Position numbers and translations under genes: made by a program. Under the pieces are notes generated by a model, which saw nothing but the letters and a program-made list of their open reading frames with translations, had not been told where the DNA came from and did not search any database. Positions 1-7,385 of a stretch of DNA of 14,898 nucleotides are shown here, piece by piece; position 1 is the first letter of the stretch, and every line of letters begins with the position of its first letter. Source of the DNA: Pseudomonadota bacterium (lineage in GTDB: Bacteria > BMS3Abin14); the NCBI GenBank assembly GCA_003229755.1, contig QIFJ01000133.1:1-14898 (forward strand), read 5' to 3'.

Positions 1-1
1 G

Positions 2-1714
2 GCCTATGGAGCTTCGGACCTGCATCTTGAATGGTCAGTAAATGAAAAGGTGGCCTTGGAAACAGCCGGTGCAGCTTCATACTGCGGGCTCAGGACAGCC
101 GCTGTGATGAAGCAGGTGGGACTCAATGTTGCCTTGGATCCCCTGATGAGCCTTGCTTACACTGGTGTTATAGGCGGTCTGCTCCTGATCGTGGCCGACG
201 ATCCAGGGCCCTACAGCTCCCAGACTGAACAGGATACACGCTTCCTTGCAATGACCGCAAAAGTTCCCGTCCTTGATCCAGCAACACCTGAACAGGCAAG
301 AGAGATGGTACACACCGGCTACAGGATCTCGGAAAAGTACAGGATCCCGGTGATCCTGAGACCTGTGTTAAGAGTATGCCATTCCAGGGCGCCCATCCCC
401 GGTCTTCGCAAGCGGGAGAAGGGAAAGGATGCGTCTTTTGTAAGAGACGTCAACCGCTGGGCCGCCACTCCGAACTTCCGGTATCATCTACATGAGGAGC
501 TTAACTACAAAATAAGCTCTGTCCTGATGGACCCGGATGTAATCTCATCATACACGTTGTCTGACGCGCCAGTGTCCGGGGCTTCTTTGGCCGTAGTGGC
601 CTCTGGTTTGCCCGCGGCCTATGCTGCCGATATCCTGAGCCAGTCGGGAATGGAAAATGAGATTCCTCTTCTTGGTGTGGGAGTACCGTTCCCTCTGGAT
701 AAGGAAAGAATCGCTTCAATGCTTGACGGGTGCGGCAGGATCCTGGTTCTGGAGGAGACCGGGCCACTGATGGAGATCCTGCTGGGTGGCTACTTTGATA
801 TCTCCGGCAGGCTCGACGGAACAGTTCCATCGGCAGGAGAGATGACACCGGACACAGTTGCCCGTGCCCTCTCAAGTCTCCTCCCGGAAAAAGGTCTGGT
901 CGAGGACGTATATACTGTCAGCCAGATCGAAGACAGACAAGATGAAAAACCTGTTAAAATCCCGCCCACGCTCTGTCCCGGATGCTCTCACAGGGCCTCA
1001 TTCTGGGCCCTGAAAAAGGCGATGCCCGGGGGGATCTACACTGGTGATATAGGGTGTTACACTCTTGGTATATCCCTTGGGGCCGTTGACACTGTCCTGT
1101 GTATGGGAGCGTCTATTTCACAGGCGGCAGGATTTTTCTGGTCGCGGCTTAAAAAAGGCGAAACCCCCGTTCCCATCGCCGCCGTTATCGGTGATTCAAC
1201 TTTTTACCATTCCGGCATACCGCCACTTCTTAACGCTGTTGGTCAGGGAGCCGCCTTTGTGCTCCTGATTCTGGACAACGGCATGTCAGCCATGACAGGA
1301 GGGCAGCCAAGTCCCGCGACGGGTCTTCTGGCTGGTGGAGGTCATGGGGTGCCAGTGCCTATGGAAGAAGCGATCGCCGGGTGCGGTGTAAAGCATATAA
1401 AAGTTTGTGACCCCTTCGATTTTGACTCCATGGTGGGTATTGTCGAGGAGGCAGCACATGTGGCCGGTATGGGGGAGATGGCTGTAATAATAAGCAGATC
1501 TCCCTGTGCCCTGATCCACAGCCAGCAGTTGGGGCCGAGACCTGTGGTGGACCACGAGGTGTGTAATGAGTGCCGTATATGTACGGATAGTTTCGGTTGT
1601 CCTGCACTTGTGTGGGAGGATGAAGGGCTGATGATCACATCTGCGCTGTGTACCGGTTGTGCGGCATGTGTCCGATCATGTCCCGTCGAGGCTATCATAG
1701 TCAGGGAGCCCTGA
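2..1714 (+). CDS. iorA: Indolepyruvate:ferredoxin oxidoreductase alpha subunit, 5'-truncated by window edge
   Basis: Catalyses oxidative decarboxylation of aryl-pyruvates (indole-, phenyl-, hydroxyphenylpyruvate) with CoA to aryl-acetyl-CoA, CO2 and reduced ferredoxin in the cytoplasm. The frame is open to the left edge: codons before the GTG at 50 read ...EWSVNEKVALE, which matches the family's internal sequence, so 50 is not the start and the N-terminus is missing. Visible in order: the transketolase-like pyrimidine-binding region (MKQVGLN, MSLAYTG, DDPGPYSSQTEQDTR), then the thiamine-diphosphate domain (CPGCSHR at about 974-991, GDIGCYTLG at about 1043, GDSTFYHSG, LDNGMSAMTGGQPSP). The C-terminus has two [4Fe-4S] motifs: CNECRICTDSFGCP from 1562 and CTGCAACVRSCP from about 1650. 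It overlaps iorB by one base (TGATG). Family identity is very secure; the exact 2-oxoacid preference is inferred from the family. Confidence 0.96.
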   Translation, partial: AYGASDLHLEWSVNEKVALETAGAASYCGLRTAAVMKQVGLNVALDPLMSLAYTGVIGGLLLIVADDPGPYSSQTEQDTRFLAMTAKVPVLDPATPEQAREMVHTGYRISEKYRIPVILRPVLRVCHSRAPIPGLRKREKGKDASFVRDVNRWAATPNFRYHLHEELNYKISSVLMDPDVISSYTLSDAPVSGASLAVVASGLPAAYAADILSQSGMENEIPLLGVGVPFPLDKERIASMLDGCGRILVLEETGPLMEILLGGYFDISGRLDGTVPSAGEMTPDTVARALSSLLPEKGLVEDVYTVSQIEDRQDEKPVKIPPTLCPGCSHRASFWALKKAMPGGIYTGDIGCYTLGISLGAVDTVLCMGASISQAAGFFWSRLKKGETPVPIAAVIGDSTFYHSGIPPLLNAVGQGAAFVLLILDNGMSAMTGGQPSPATGLLAGGGHGVPVPMEEAIAGCGVKHIKVCDPFDFDSMVGIVEEAAHVAGMGEMAVIISRSPCALIHSQQLGPRPVVDHEVCNECRICTDSFGCPALVWEDEGLMITSALCTGCAACVRSCPVEAIIVREP

Positions 1715-2250
1715 TGAAAGATACACAGCTTCCATACGATATAGTTATCTCCGGCAGAGGAGGTCAGGGTGTTCTTTTCCTCTCCCGTATGATCGGAGAA
1801 GTGGCCCTTTTTCAGGGACTCAAGGTGAGGACAACAGAGACCCACGGCATGGCCATGAGGGGTGGATCCGTCCGATGCTTCGCGAGGATAGGAGAATGTA
1901 TGGCTCCTCTTTTCCGATTGGGAACAGGCAGGCTGCTAATGGCCCTGCACGATAGTGAAGTGACTGGTGGCTTGCGATATCTCGGGCCTGGTTCGCAGGT
2001 TCTGGTCAACACCGGGGAGCGGACAAACACAGACTACATGCCGGTGGATGCCGATGGTATTGCCGCTTCAGCAGGAAACTCAAGATCCGCGAATCTGGCT
2101 CTTTTGGGAGCGGCGGTGACACTTGAGGATTTCCCCCTGGAGCCGCATGCCGTGGAGTCAGTAATAAAAAGAACCGGCAGTGGCAGGATCACGGAAATTA
2201 ATCTTGAGATCTTCCGGTCTGGACTAACTGGAGCTGGAGGGGAAAACTAG
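1714..2250 (+). CDS. iorB: Indolepyruvate:ferredoxin oxidoreductase beta subunit
   Basis: Small subunit of the IorAB complex, a pyruvate/ketoisovalerate oxidoreductase gamma-type domain that completes the CoA-dependent 2-oxoacid oxidoreductase. The 178-residue protein starts MKDTQLPYDIVISGRGGQGV. The glycine-rich GRGGQGV near the N-terminus and the THGMAMRGGSV segment are family hallmarks. The ATG at 1714 is chosen because it shares its A with the iorA stop and has a CAGGGAG ribosome binding site about 6 nt upstream; an upstream in-frame start at 1648 would lie deep inside iorA. Length is close to that of known IorB proteins. Translation is probably coupled to iorA and paaK. Confidence 0.95.
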   Translation: MKDTQLPYDIVISGRGGQGVLFLSRMIGEVALFQGLKVRTTETHGMAMRGGSVRCFARIGECMAPLFRLGTGRLLMALHDSEVTGGLRYLGPGSQVLVNTGERTNTDYMPVDADGIAASAGNSRSANLALLGAAVTLEDFPLEPHAVESVIKRTGSGRITEINLEIFRSGLTGAGGEN

Positions 2251-3516
2251 ATGCATCAGCCGGACCGTGAAACTCTGCACACAGAAGAGATCCGGAAAAT
2301 ACAGCTTGCAAGGCTGCGAAAAACTATCCGGCACATAGGGGATAACAACATCAATTACCATGCGAGGATCGGAGGGGTCGATCCTGAAGAGATAGTAAAC
2401 CTCAGCGACCTTGCCGGCCTGCCCTTCCTGACCAAGGAAGACCTGCGGAACGAGTACCCCTACAATCTCGTCTGCGCCGGGATGGAGGATATTGTCCGGA
2501 TGCACGTGAGCTCGGGAACAACCGGAACACCCATTATTAATCCCTATACCAGAAACGATGTGAACCAATGGAGAGAGATAATGGCCCGCTGCCTTGCCAC
2601 AGCTGGTGTGGGCAGGAACGATGTTATTCAGATCACGCCATCCTTCGGGCTGTTTAACGGAGGCTTCGGCTTCCATTACGGGGCAGACACACTGGGAGCT
2701 TTCATAATACCGATCGGCGCCGGCCGAAGCTCACTGCAGCTGCAGTTTTTCCGCGATCTGAAGACTACTGCCTTGGGAGCGATCGCATCCTATCCCCTCA
2801 GGCTCATGGAGGTGGCAAGGGAACAGGGGTTCGACTGGAGCGACACCGAACTGAAAGTGGGGATCTTCGGAGCTGAGATATGGAGTGACGAGATGCGCAG
2901 CCGCATCGAGGCCGAGATGGGGATAAAGACTTTCGATATCATAGGAATGACTGAGTCAGGCGGGATCGGAATGGGTATAGACTGTGAAGCCCAGGAGGGT
3001 ATACACGTCTGGGAGGATCACTACCTGGTAGAGATCATCGATCCTGACACAGGTGCGGTGCTGCCGGATGGAGAAATGGGCGAAATGACCGTTACCACTT
3101 TAACAAGAGAGGCCCTCCCCCTGATCCGTTTCAGAACCAGCGATATAACGGCTGTTGTATCCAGGGACCCCTGTTCATGCGGCAGAACTCACCTGCGGAT
3201 AGAGCGCATAACGGGCCGCACGGATGATATGCTGAAGGTAAAGGGGGTCAATTTCTACCCGAAGCAGGTAGAAGCGCTTCTCCTCGGGATCGAGGGTGTG
3301 GGCATGGACTATCTGATAAAGATCGACAGGGTCGCTGGACGTGACTCTCTGAAGATCGCCGTTGAGGCTGACGATCCAGAGGACGTCAAACTGGCCGAAA
3401 AGCTCAACAGGGTTCTACAGGATTACCTTGGTGTCGGCGCAGACATCGAACTCATCTCTATCGGAGAGATCGAGAGGATTCCAGGCAAAGCTGTAAGGGT
3501 TAAGGACACTCGTTAG
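2251..3516 (+). CDS. paaK: Phenylacetate-CoA ligase family (AMP-forming aryl-CoA ligase)
   Basis: Adenylate-forming ligase that activates an aryl-acetate (phenylacetate, indoleacetate) with ATP and CoA in the cytoplasm. The 421-residue product has the AMP-binding loop HVSSGTTGTP, the adenylate-binding motif GMTESGG, and the C-terminal GRTDDMLKVKGVNFYPKQVE typical of the PaaK branch; length is normal. The ATG follows the iorB stop with no gap, and a GGAGGGG ribosome binding site lies inside the iorB end, so it is co-transcribed with iorAB. The pairing makes sense: IorAB makes aryl-acetyl-CoA, and PaaK interconverts the free acid and its CoA ester. The aryl substrate is inferred from family and context. 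Confidence 0.93.
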   Translation: MHQPDRETLHTEEIRKIQLARLRKTIRHIGDNNINYHARIGGVDPEEIVNLSDLAGLPFLTKEDLRNEYPYNLVCAGMEDIVRMHVSSGTTGTPIINPYTRNDVNQWREIMARCLATAGVGRNDVIQITPSFGLFNGGFGFHYGADTLGAFIIPIGAGRSSLQLQFFRDLKTTALGAIASYPLRLMEVAREQGFDWSDTELKVGIFGAEIWSDEMRSRIEAEMGIKTFDIIGMTESGGIGMGIDCEAQEGIHVWEDHYLVEIIDPDTGAVLPDGEMGEMTVTTLTREALPLIRFRTSDITAVVSRDPCSCGRTHLRIERITGRTDDMLKVKGVNFYPKQVEALLLGIEGVGMDYLIKIDRVAGRDSLKIAVEADDPEDVKLAEKLNRVLQDYLGVGADIELISIGEIERIPGKAVRVKDTR

Positions 3517-3810
3517 TTACCCCTTAATAGAGAGTGCATAATGGCGTATAAACTGAATTTTCACGCTGATATGTGAAAATTCTCTTGTAATGCCCGCTCA
3601 ATCCTGTATATTGTATACCGTATTTTGATTAACAGGCGAATTGGGGTTGATCTCCCATCGTATATATGGATCGGCTTCTGAGTTTTCTCCAGCAAATATA
3701 TCATTTTACTGTGTGAGTTGAAGGCCTTCATCGGGCCGCCTTTAATGACGGTTACGAGCAGACTTTGTTTCGCATAAAATGAATTATTACTACCAAAAAG
3801 GAGTGTGACT
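3517..3810. other. Intergenic region paaK - citrate synthase
   Basis: No gene supported. It is AT-richer than the flanks and carries a perfect 10-bp inverted repeat (3555-3582, listed separately) and a 10-nt palindrome GAAGGCCTTC at 3720-3729. A -10-like TAAAAT at 3775-3780, with only a poor -35 (TTACGA, 17 bp upstream), is a weak promoter candidate. A good ribosome binding site (AAGGAG at about 3798-3803) precedes the ATG at 3811, so the next gene probably has its own promoter in this gap. An antisense open frame across it has no recognisable protein features. Confidence 0.5.
3555..3582. repeat. Perfect 10-bp inverted repeat after paaK
   Basis: GAATTTTCAC (3555-3564) and GTGAAAATTC (3573-3582) are exact reverse complements with an 8-nt loop. 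The site begins 38 bp after the paaK stop. The stem is AT-rich and no U-run follows, so it is a poor intrinsic terminator. It could be an operator, an mRNA-stabilising hairpin or a weak terminator; the sequence does not decide. Confidence 0.6.
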
Positions 3811-5097
3811 ATGGGAAGCCTCAGAGAGAACTTTGCAAGTAAGTTGCCGGGCCTCAGAGAGGAAATAGGCAACAATAGGCAACTTGGTCAAAACGAACCG
3901 CGATGTCGTACTGTCGGAGGCCACAGTGGGGATGGCCTACGGCGGAATGCGCGGGATCAAGGGGTTGATCTGCGACACTTCCGAGGTCAGCCCGGAGAAG
4001 GGGCTGATCGTCAGGGGCATACCTCTTCTTGAGATCACCCACCTGATCCCGGAGGAGATCTTCTTCCTGCTGGTTACGGGCGATATGCCCACTGATGCCG
4101 ACACCCAGGGCATCAAGGACGAGTACAATGCCCGGGCAGGGGTTCCCTCCTACGTTTGGGACGTGCTCAGGGCCATGCCGGAAGGTTCCCATCCCATGGC
4201 GATGATCAGCGTGGGAATAATGGCCATGCAGAAGGAATCCGAGTTTGATACGCGGCAGGGGTCAAGAAGACAGAGTACTGGGAGTCAACCATGGAGGACT
4301 CTCTGAACCTTCTGGCCAAGCTGCCCGAGATGGCCGCGGGCATCTACAGGATACGCTTCAATAAGGGTGATCTTATTCCCTATGATCCCAGCCTCGACTG
4401 GGGCGGCAACTTCGCGAATATGATGGGAATTTCAGATCCCGACAACAACCTGGCGGATCTCCTGAGGCTCTACCTGACACTGCACTGCGACCACGAAAGC
4501 GGAAACGTCAGTGCCCACGTCTGCCACACTGTCGGATCAGCTTTGTCTGACGCCTACTACTCCCTTTCAGCGGGCCTCAACGGTCTTGCGGGGCCCCTGC
4601 ACGGCCTTGCCAACCAGGAGTGCCTGGCGTTCGTACTTGAGATGATCGACAGGTACGGCGGCGCTCCCAATGATGAGCAGTTGACCGAGTACTGCTGGGA
4701 GATCCTTAACAGCGGAAAGGTGATCCCCGGTTACGGACACGCCGTCCTCAGGGTCACCGATCCACGATTCACAGCTCAGGTTAATTGGGGCAAGGAGAGA
4801 ATTCCGGAAGATCCGGTTTTCCAGACTGTAGCCAAGATGTTCGACCTTGTACCGGGTATCCTCAAGGAGCACGGCAAAGCCAAGAACCCCTGGCCCAATG
4901 TTGATGCCGCTTCTGGATCACTGGTCTATCATTTCGGCATCAAGGAATTCTCCTATTACACAGTCCTGTTCAGCGTATCTCGTGCCCTCGGCGTTCTGGC
5001 GCAGCTCATCTACAACAGGGCTCTCGGAGCTCCCATCGAGAGACCCAAATCCGTTACGACAGAGTTCGTCAAGGAGTTTGTGGCGAGTAAGAAGTAG
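3811..5097 (+). pseudogene. gltA: Citrate synthase, disrupted by two indels
   Basis: Citrate synthase (oxaloacetate + acetyl-CoA to citrate), of the type that resembles eukaryotic enzymes. The start ATG 3811 has a strong AAGGAG site. The frame reads MGSLRENFASKLPGLREEIGN, then is lost at a 10-bp tandem duplication (3864-3883). The body continues one frame over from about 3884 (LVKTNRDVVLSEATVGMAYGG) to about 4249. A second lesion at 4250-4254 returns it to the original frame for AGVKKTEYWEST through to the stop. Catalytic-region motifs are intact: LHCDHESGN, GPLHGLAN, PGYGHAVLRVTDPR and NVDAASG. Removing one duplicate and restoring 7 nt gives about 427 residues, normal for the family. Between the lesions the starting frame meets stops at 4030-4032 and soon after, so no full protein can be made. 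This is recent decay or an assembly error; the intact motifs favour a very recent event or an error. Confidence 0.88.
3864..3883 (+). repeat. Tandem duplication of a 10-mer inside citrate synthase
   Basis: AATAGGCAAC occurs twice head to tail (3864-3873 and 3874-3883). Deleting one copy restores EEIGNLVKTNRDVV, the expected family sequence, so the duplication is the cause of the first frameshift. Confidence 0.9.
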
Positions 5098-5117
5098 GTA
5101 ATCGAAGTTTCATTCTG

Positions 5118-5153
5118 AACCCGGCCCGGCATTAGCCTGGCCGGGTTTTTTTT
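5118..5153 (+). terminator. Intrinsic terminator after citrate synthase
   Basis: AACCCGGCC (5118-5126) pairs with GGCCGGGTT (5139-5147). An inner GGC/GCC pairing extends the stem past one mismatch to an ATTA loop. The 3' arm runs directly into eight T residues (5146-5153). This is a textbook Rho-independent terminator about 20 bp after the stop at 5097. Confidence 0.93.
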
Positions 5154-5232
5154 GGTCGAAAGTGCTAGAATTTACTATGTAATAATCATCTCCAGGTTAA
5201 TTGGTGGTTAATATATAGTTATGGATTCGTGA

Positions 5233-5262
5233 GGGAAGGGAAAACGACGCTTTTCACTTCCC
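5233..5262 (+). promoter_or_regulatory. Leader hairpin next to the ribosome binding site of the PP-loop gene
   Basis: GGGAAGGGAAAA (5233-5244) pairs with TTTTCACTTCCC (5251-5262), 11 of 12 positions, across a 6-nt CGACGC loop. The 3' arm ends exactly one base before the GAGGAG ribosome binding site (5263-5268) of the gene starting at 5278. It could affect mRNA stability or translation; no known riboswitch class is recognised. Confidence 0.5.
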
Positions 5263-5277
5263 GAGGAGCAAAAAGCC

Positions 5278-6333
5278 ATGGATGAACTTTTTACGACCCT
5301 GCCAGAATCGACCGACAGGAACATAAAAGCTGTAGGAATAATATCAGGAGGGCTGGACAGTATGCTGGCCTGCCGAGTGCTCATGGACCAGGGTATCGAC
5401 GTTACCGCTATAACCTTTGTTACGCCCTTTTTCGGGAGCGTGAGAGGCGAAGCTGCCGCCGCTTCTCTGGGCATAACGCACCACGTTATCGACATAACCG
5501 GGGAGCATCTGAAGATGGTAAAAGCTCCTAAATTCGGGTACGGAAGGAATATGAACCCCTGCATAGATTGCCATGCGATGATGTTCGCGAAGGCCGGGGA
5601 ACTCATGGAAGAAATTTCCGGGCACTTTCTCTTTTCGGGCGAAGTACTCGGCCAGAGGCCCATGTCCCAGAACGTGAAGGCACTGCGTCTGGTGGAGAAG
5701 GAATCAGGATGCGAAGGGCTGATCGTCCGTCCTCTTAGTGCAAAGCGTCTAACTGAGACTGAAGTGGAAAAAGCGGGATTCGTTGACCGGGAGCGGCTTC
5801 TGGACATACAGGGGAGGTCGCGCAAACGGCAGATGGAGCTTGCCGCCAGCTACGGACTCAATGAGTTTCCGACTCCAGGGGGCGGATGCTTGCTGACCGA
5901 CCCGGGTTTTTCGACCCGCTTAAAAGAACTCTTTGAGGCCTCCCCGCAAGCCACTGCCACAGATGTTACACGCCTGAAGTTCGGTCGTCATTTCAGGCTG
6001 CCGAGCGGAAGCAAAGCTGTAGTGGGCCGGCACGAGGATGATAACGAAGGGTTGGAAGGGCTTTTTACCCCTGATGACTATTCCCTTCAGGTTGAGGATA
6101 TTACCGGACCCCTGGTTCTGCTGGAGGGGGGCGCGGATGAGGCCGACATCAGGATCGCTGCGGCGCTGACACTCCGTTACAGCAGGGCGGTGGGCAGGAG
6201 GGAAGCGGTGGTTATCGTGAAGGGTCCAGGCAAAACTGAAAGAAAAGTTACAGAAGCTCCGGCGGATGATGAAATAACGGAAAGGTATCGTATTGCCAGA
6301 CGGACAGCACCCGAACGACAACAAAATGAATAA
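5278..6333 (+). CDS. PP-loop ATPase, ThiI/MnmA-like tRNA sulfurtransferase family
   Basis: 351-residue cytoplasmic PP-loop protein, probably an ATP-dependent thiolation enzyme acting on tRNA. The pyrophosphate loop SGGLDS is at residues 23-28. Other conserved blocks are NPCIDCHAMMF (Cys95, Cys98), GQRPMSQ, IVRPLSAKRL, DIQGRSRKRQ and FPTPGGGCLLTDPGFS (Cys204). Three cysteines in conserved-looking contexts could carry sulfur or bind metal. The C-terminal third (about 215-351) resembles the RNA-binding domain found in such proteins, recalled from family knowledge. The ATG at 5278 has GAGGAG 9 nt upstream. It overlaps the Smr gene by 8 bp, so both are probably translated together. It is related to ThiI and MnmA but lacks a THUMP domain, so the exact nucleoside modified is unknown. 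Confidence 0.85.
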   Translation: MDELFTTLPESTDRNIKAVGIISGGLDSMLACRVLMDQGIDVTAITFVTPFFGSVRGEAAAASLGITHHVIDITGEHLKMVKAPKFGYGRNMNPCIDCHAMMFAKAGELMEEISGHFLFSGEVLGQRPMSQNVKALRLVEKESGCEGLIVRPLSAKRLTETEVEKAGFVDRERLLDIQGRSRKRQMELAASYGLNEFPTPGGGCLLTDPGFSTRLKELFEASPQATATDVTRLKFGRHFRLPSGSKAVVGRHEDDNEGLEGLFTPDDYSLQVEDITGPLVLLEGGADEADIRIAAALTLRYSRAVGRREAVVIVKGPGKTERKVTEAPADDEITERYRIARRTAPERQQNE

Positions 6334-6613
6334 TGAGGACTTCGTAGAGCTTCCCCTGGACGGGATCCTTGACCTCCACACCTTCTCGCCCCGGGATGTC
6401 GCGTCGGTTGTGGAGGAGTACCTGATCGCCTGCCGGATTGAAGGGGTCCTCGCGGTAAGGATAATCCACGGCAAGGGCAAGGGGGTTCAGAAAAGGATCG
6501 TCAGGCAAGTCCTTGAGGGACTCGATTTTGTGTTGAGATACAGGGACGCTGAAGTTGCTTCCGGAGGATGGGGTGCGATGATCGTCACACTCAGCCCCCA
6601 GGATCACGATTGA
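6326..6613 (+). CDS. Smr-domain protein
   Basis: 95-residue small MutS-related (Smr) domain protein. LDLH is at residues 15-18 and HGKGKG at 48-53, the two signature motifs of the domain, which in other proteins has nuclease or nucleic-acid-binding activity. The ATG at 6326 overlaps the previous stop (6331-6333), suggesting translational coupling. A TTG at 6293 with an AAAGG just upstream would add 11 residues and cannot be excluded. It is a stand-alone Smr with no MutS2 body. Its coupling to a tRNA-modifying PP-loop enzyme hints at RNA processing or quality control, which is inference. Confidence 0.87.
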   Translation: MNNEDFVELPLDGILDLHTFSPRDVASVVEEYLIACRIEGVLAVRIIHGKGKGVQKRIVRQVLEGLDFVLRYRDAEVASGGWGAMIVTLSPQDHD

Positions 6614-6823
6614 TTTTTTAGTGAGCTATTTAGGGAAAGAAAAAGTCTTGCTGCGTTTTTTGCATATTTGCCAACTATAACATATTGTGTTATCTCCCAC
6701 TAATGGCCGGGGGGCAGCCGCTGAAGGTGTATGCAGAGGTATTCAGCGATGCTGGCAACACGCCCTGGATAGATGTCATTTATGTGGATACAGTTAAGCA
6801 GAGGGAAGGCGAGGGATGATCAA
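6614..6823 (+). other. Intergenic region with small inverted repeats
   Basis: Begins with T-rich sequence just after the Smr stop, without a good stem. ATAACA (6677-6682) and TGTTAT (6688-6693) form a short inverted repeat. CGCTGAA (6719-6725) and TTCAGCG (6742-6748) form a second, extended by CAGC/GCTG across a 2-nt bulge. A 38-codon open frame (6703-6819) overlaps the second hairpin and is listed separately. Confidence 0.5.
6703..6819 (+). CDS. Possible small protein, 38 residues
   Basis: An ATG at 6703 opens a 38-codon frame (begins MAGGQPLKVYAEVF, ends VDTVKQREGEG) that stops at 6817-6819, five bases before the ATG of the membrane protein gene. Residue composition looks protein-like (alternating hydrophobic and charged residues, acidic turn DAGNTPW). 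There is no convincing ribosome binding site, and an in-frame stop sits directly upstream. It could be a genuine short upstream gene, the remnant of a larger one, or chance. No family recognised. Confidence 0.3.
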   Translation: MAGGQPLKVYAEVFSDAGNTPWIDVIYVDTVKQREGEG

Positions 6824-7189
6824 ATGACCTGGTTCCTGTATCTGGTTTCTATAATCTGGGTGGTTATCGGAAGTATCCTGATACTGCACACGGAAAAAGT
6901 AAGGGACGTCCTCTCCGGAATAATGGAGGAGGCCAACTTCAGGCTCTGGGGAGGGTTCGTACTGGCCTTCGGGATCCTTCTGGGCATTGCGTCTTTCTGG
7001 AGCGGGGTCGTGTGGTTCCTTTTCCTGCTGTCCGTGACAATTGCAGGGATGGGTGCATATGGACTTTTCGGGAAGGAAGCTAAGGTCAAGTCACTTGTTG
7101 AGAACTGGATAAAAGTCTCGGATGCGGGATACAGGCTCTGGGGGCTTATCTTCGTTATCACATCGGTAGCGCTTCTAGCCTGGATCTGA
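6824..7189 (+). CDS. Small integral membrane protein with internal duplication
   Basis: 121 residues, almost entirely hydrophobic, with about four membrane segments (roughly 2-21, 40-60, 61-82 and 103-121). The two halves resemble each other: EKVRDVLSG...NFRLWGGFVLAFGILL near 25-52 and AKVKSLVEN...GYRLWGLIFVITSVAL near 87-118 share the spacing and the RLWG motif, suggesting duplication of a two-helix unit similar to small YjeT/DUF2065-type proteins. ATG 6824 is preferred over an upstream in-frame ATG at 6773 because GAGGG (about 6811-6815) sits at good spacing and the shorter form starts straight into a membrane helix. Function unknown. Confidence 0.72.
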   Translation: MTWFLYLVSIIWVVIGSILILHTEKVRDVLSGIMEEANFRLWGGFVLAFGILLGIASFWSGVVWFLFLLSVTIAGMGAYGLFGKEAKVKSLVENWIKVSDAGYRLWGLIFVITSVALLAWI

Positions 7190-7283
7190 CCAGAAATTAC
7201 GGCCTTTTTTTGGAATTGATCCCGGTAATTCCAGATACCGTTGGTTTTTTTCTGGAAATAAATATCAAAAAAACCTAGAATTA
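7190..7283. repeat. Nested inverted repeats after the membrane protein
   Basis: Several overlapping inverted repeats lie just after the stop: CCAGAAA (7190-7196) with TTTCTGG (7249-7255); GGAATT (7212-7217) with AATTCC (7227-7232); AATTAC (7195-7200) with GTAATT (7225-7230); and GGTTTTTTT (7243-7251) with AAAAAAACC (7267-7275). T-runs at about 7205-7211 and 7245-7251 make a terminator function likely. The competing pairings could also allow alternative folds. 7284-7385 holds no other recognisable element apart from an AGGAGG at 7331-7336 with no start codon after it. Confidence 0.55.
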
Positions 7284-7385
7284 CAATTTGGTACTTTCTT
7301 GTGTTCATGAAACATGCTTCCCATGCCCTCAGGAGGGAAATCTTCTGTCAACAATAAGGAATACAGGATCTAACAGGTCAGAAAA

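Noticed and set aside
3561..3875. 104-codon open frame on the - strand
   Set aside because: Crosses the paaK-citrate synthase gap and the start of citrate synthase; composition is not protein-like and there is no supporting start signal.
3811..5097. Programmed ribosomal frameshift in citrate synthase
   Set aside because: Two separate lesions, one an exact 10-bp duplication and the other a probable multi-base deletion, and no slippery heptamer; mutation or assembly error fits better.
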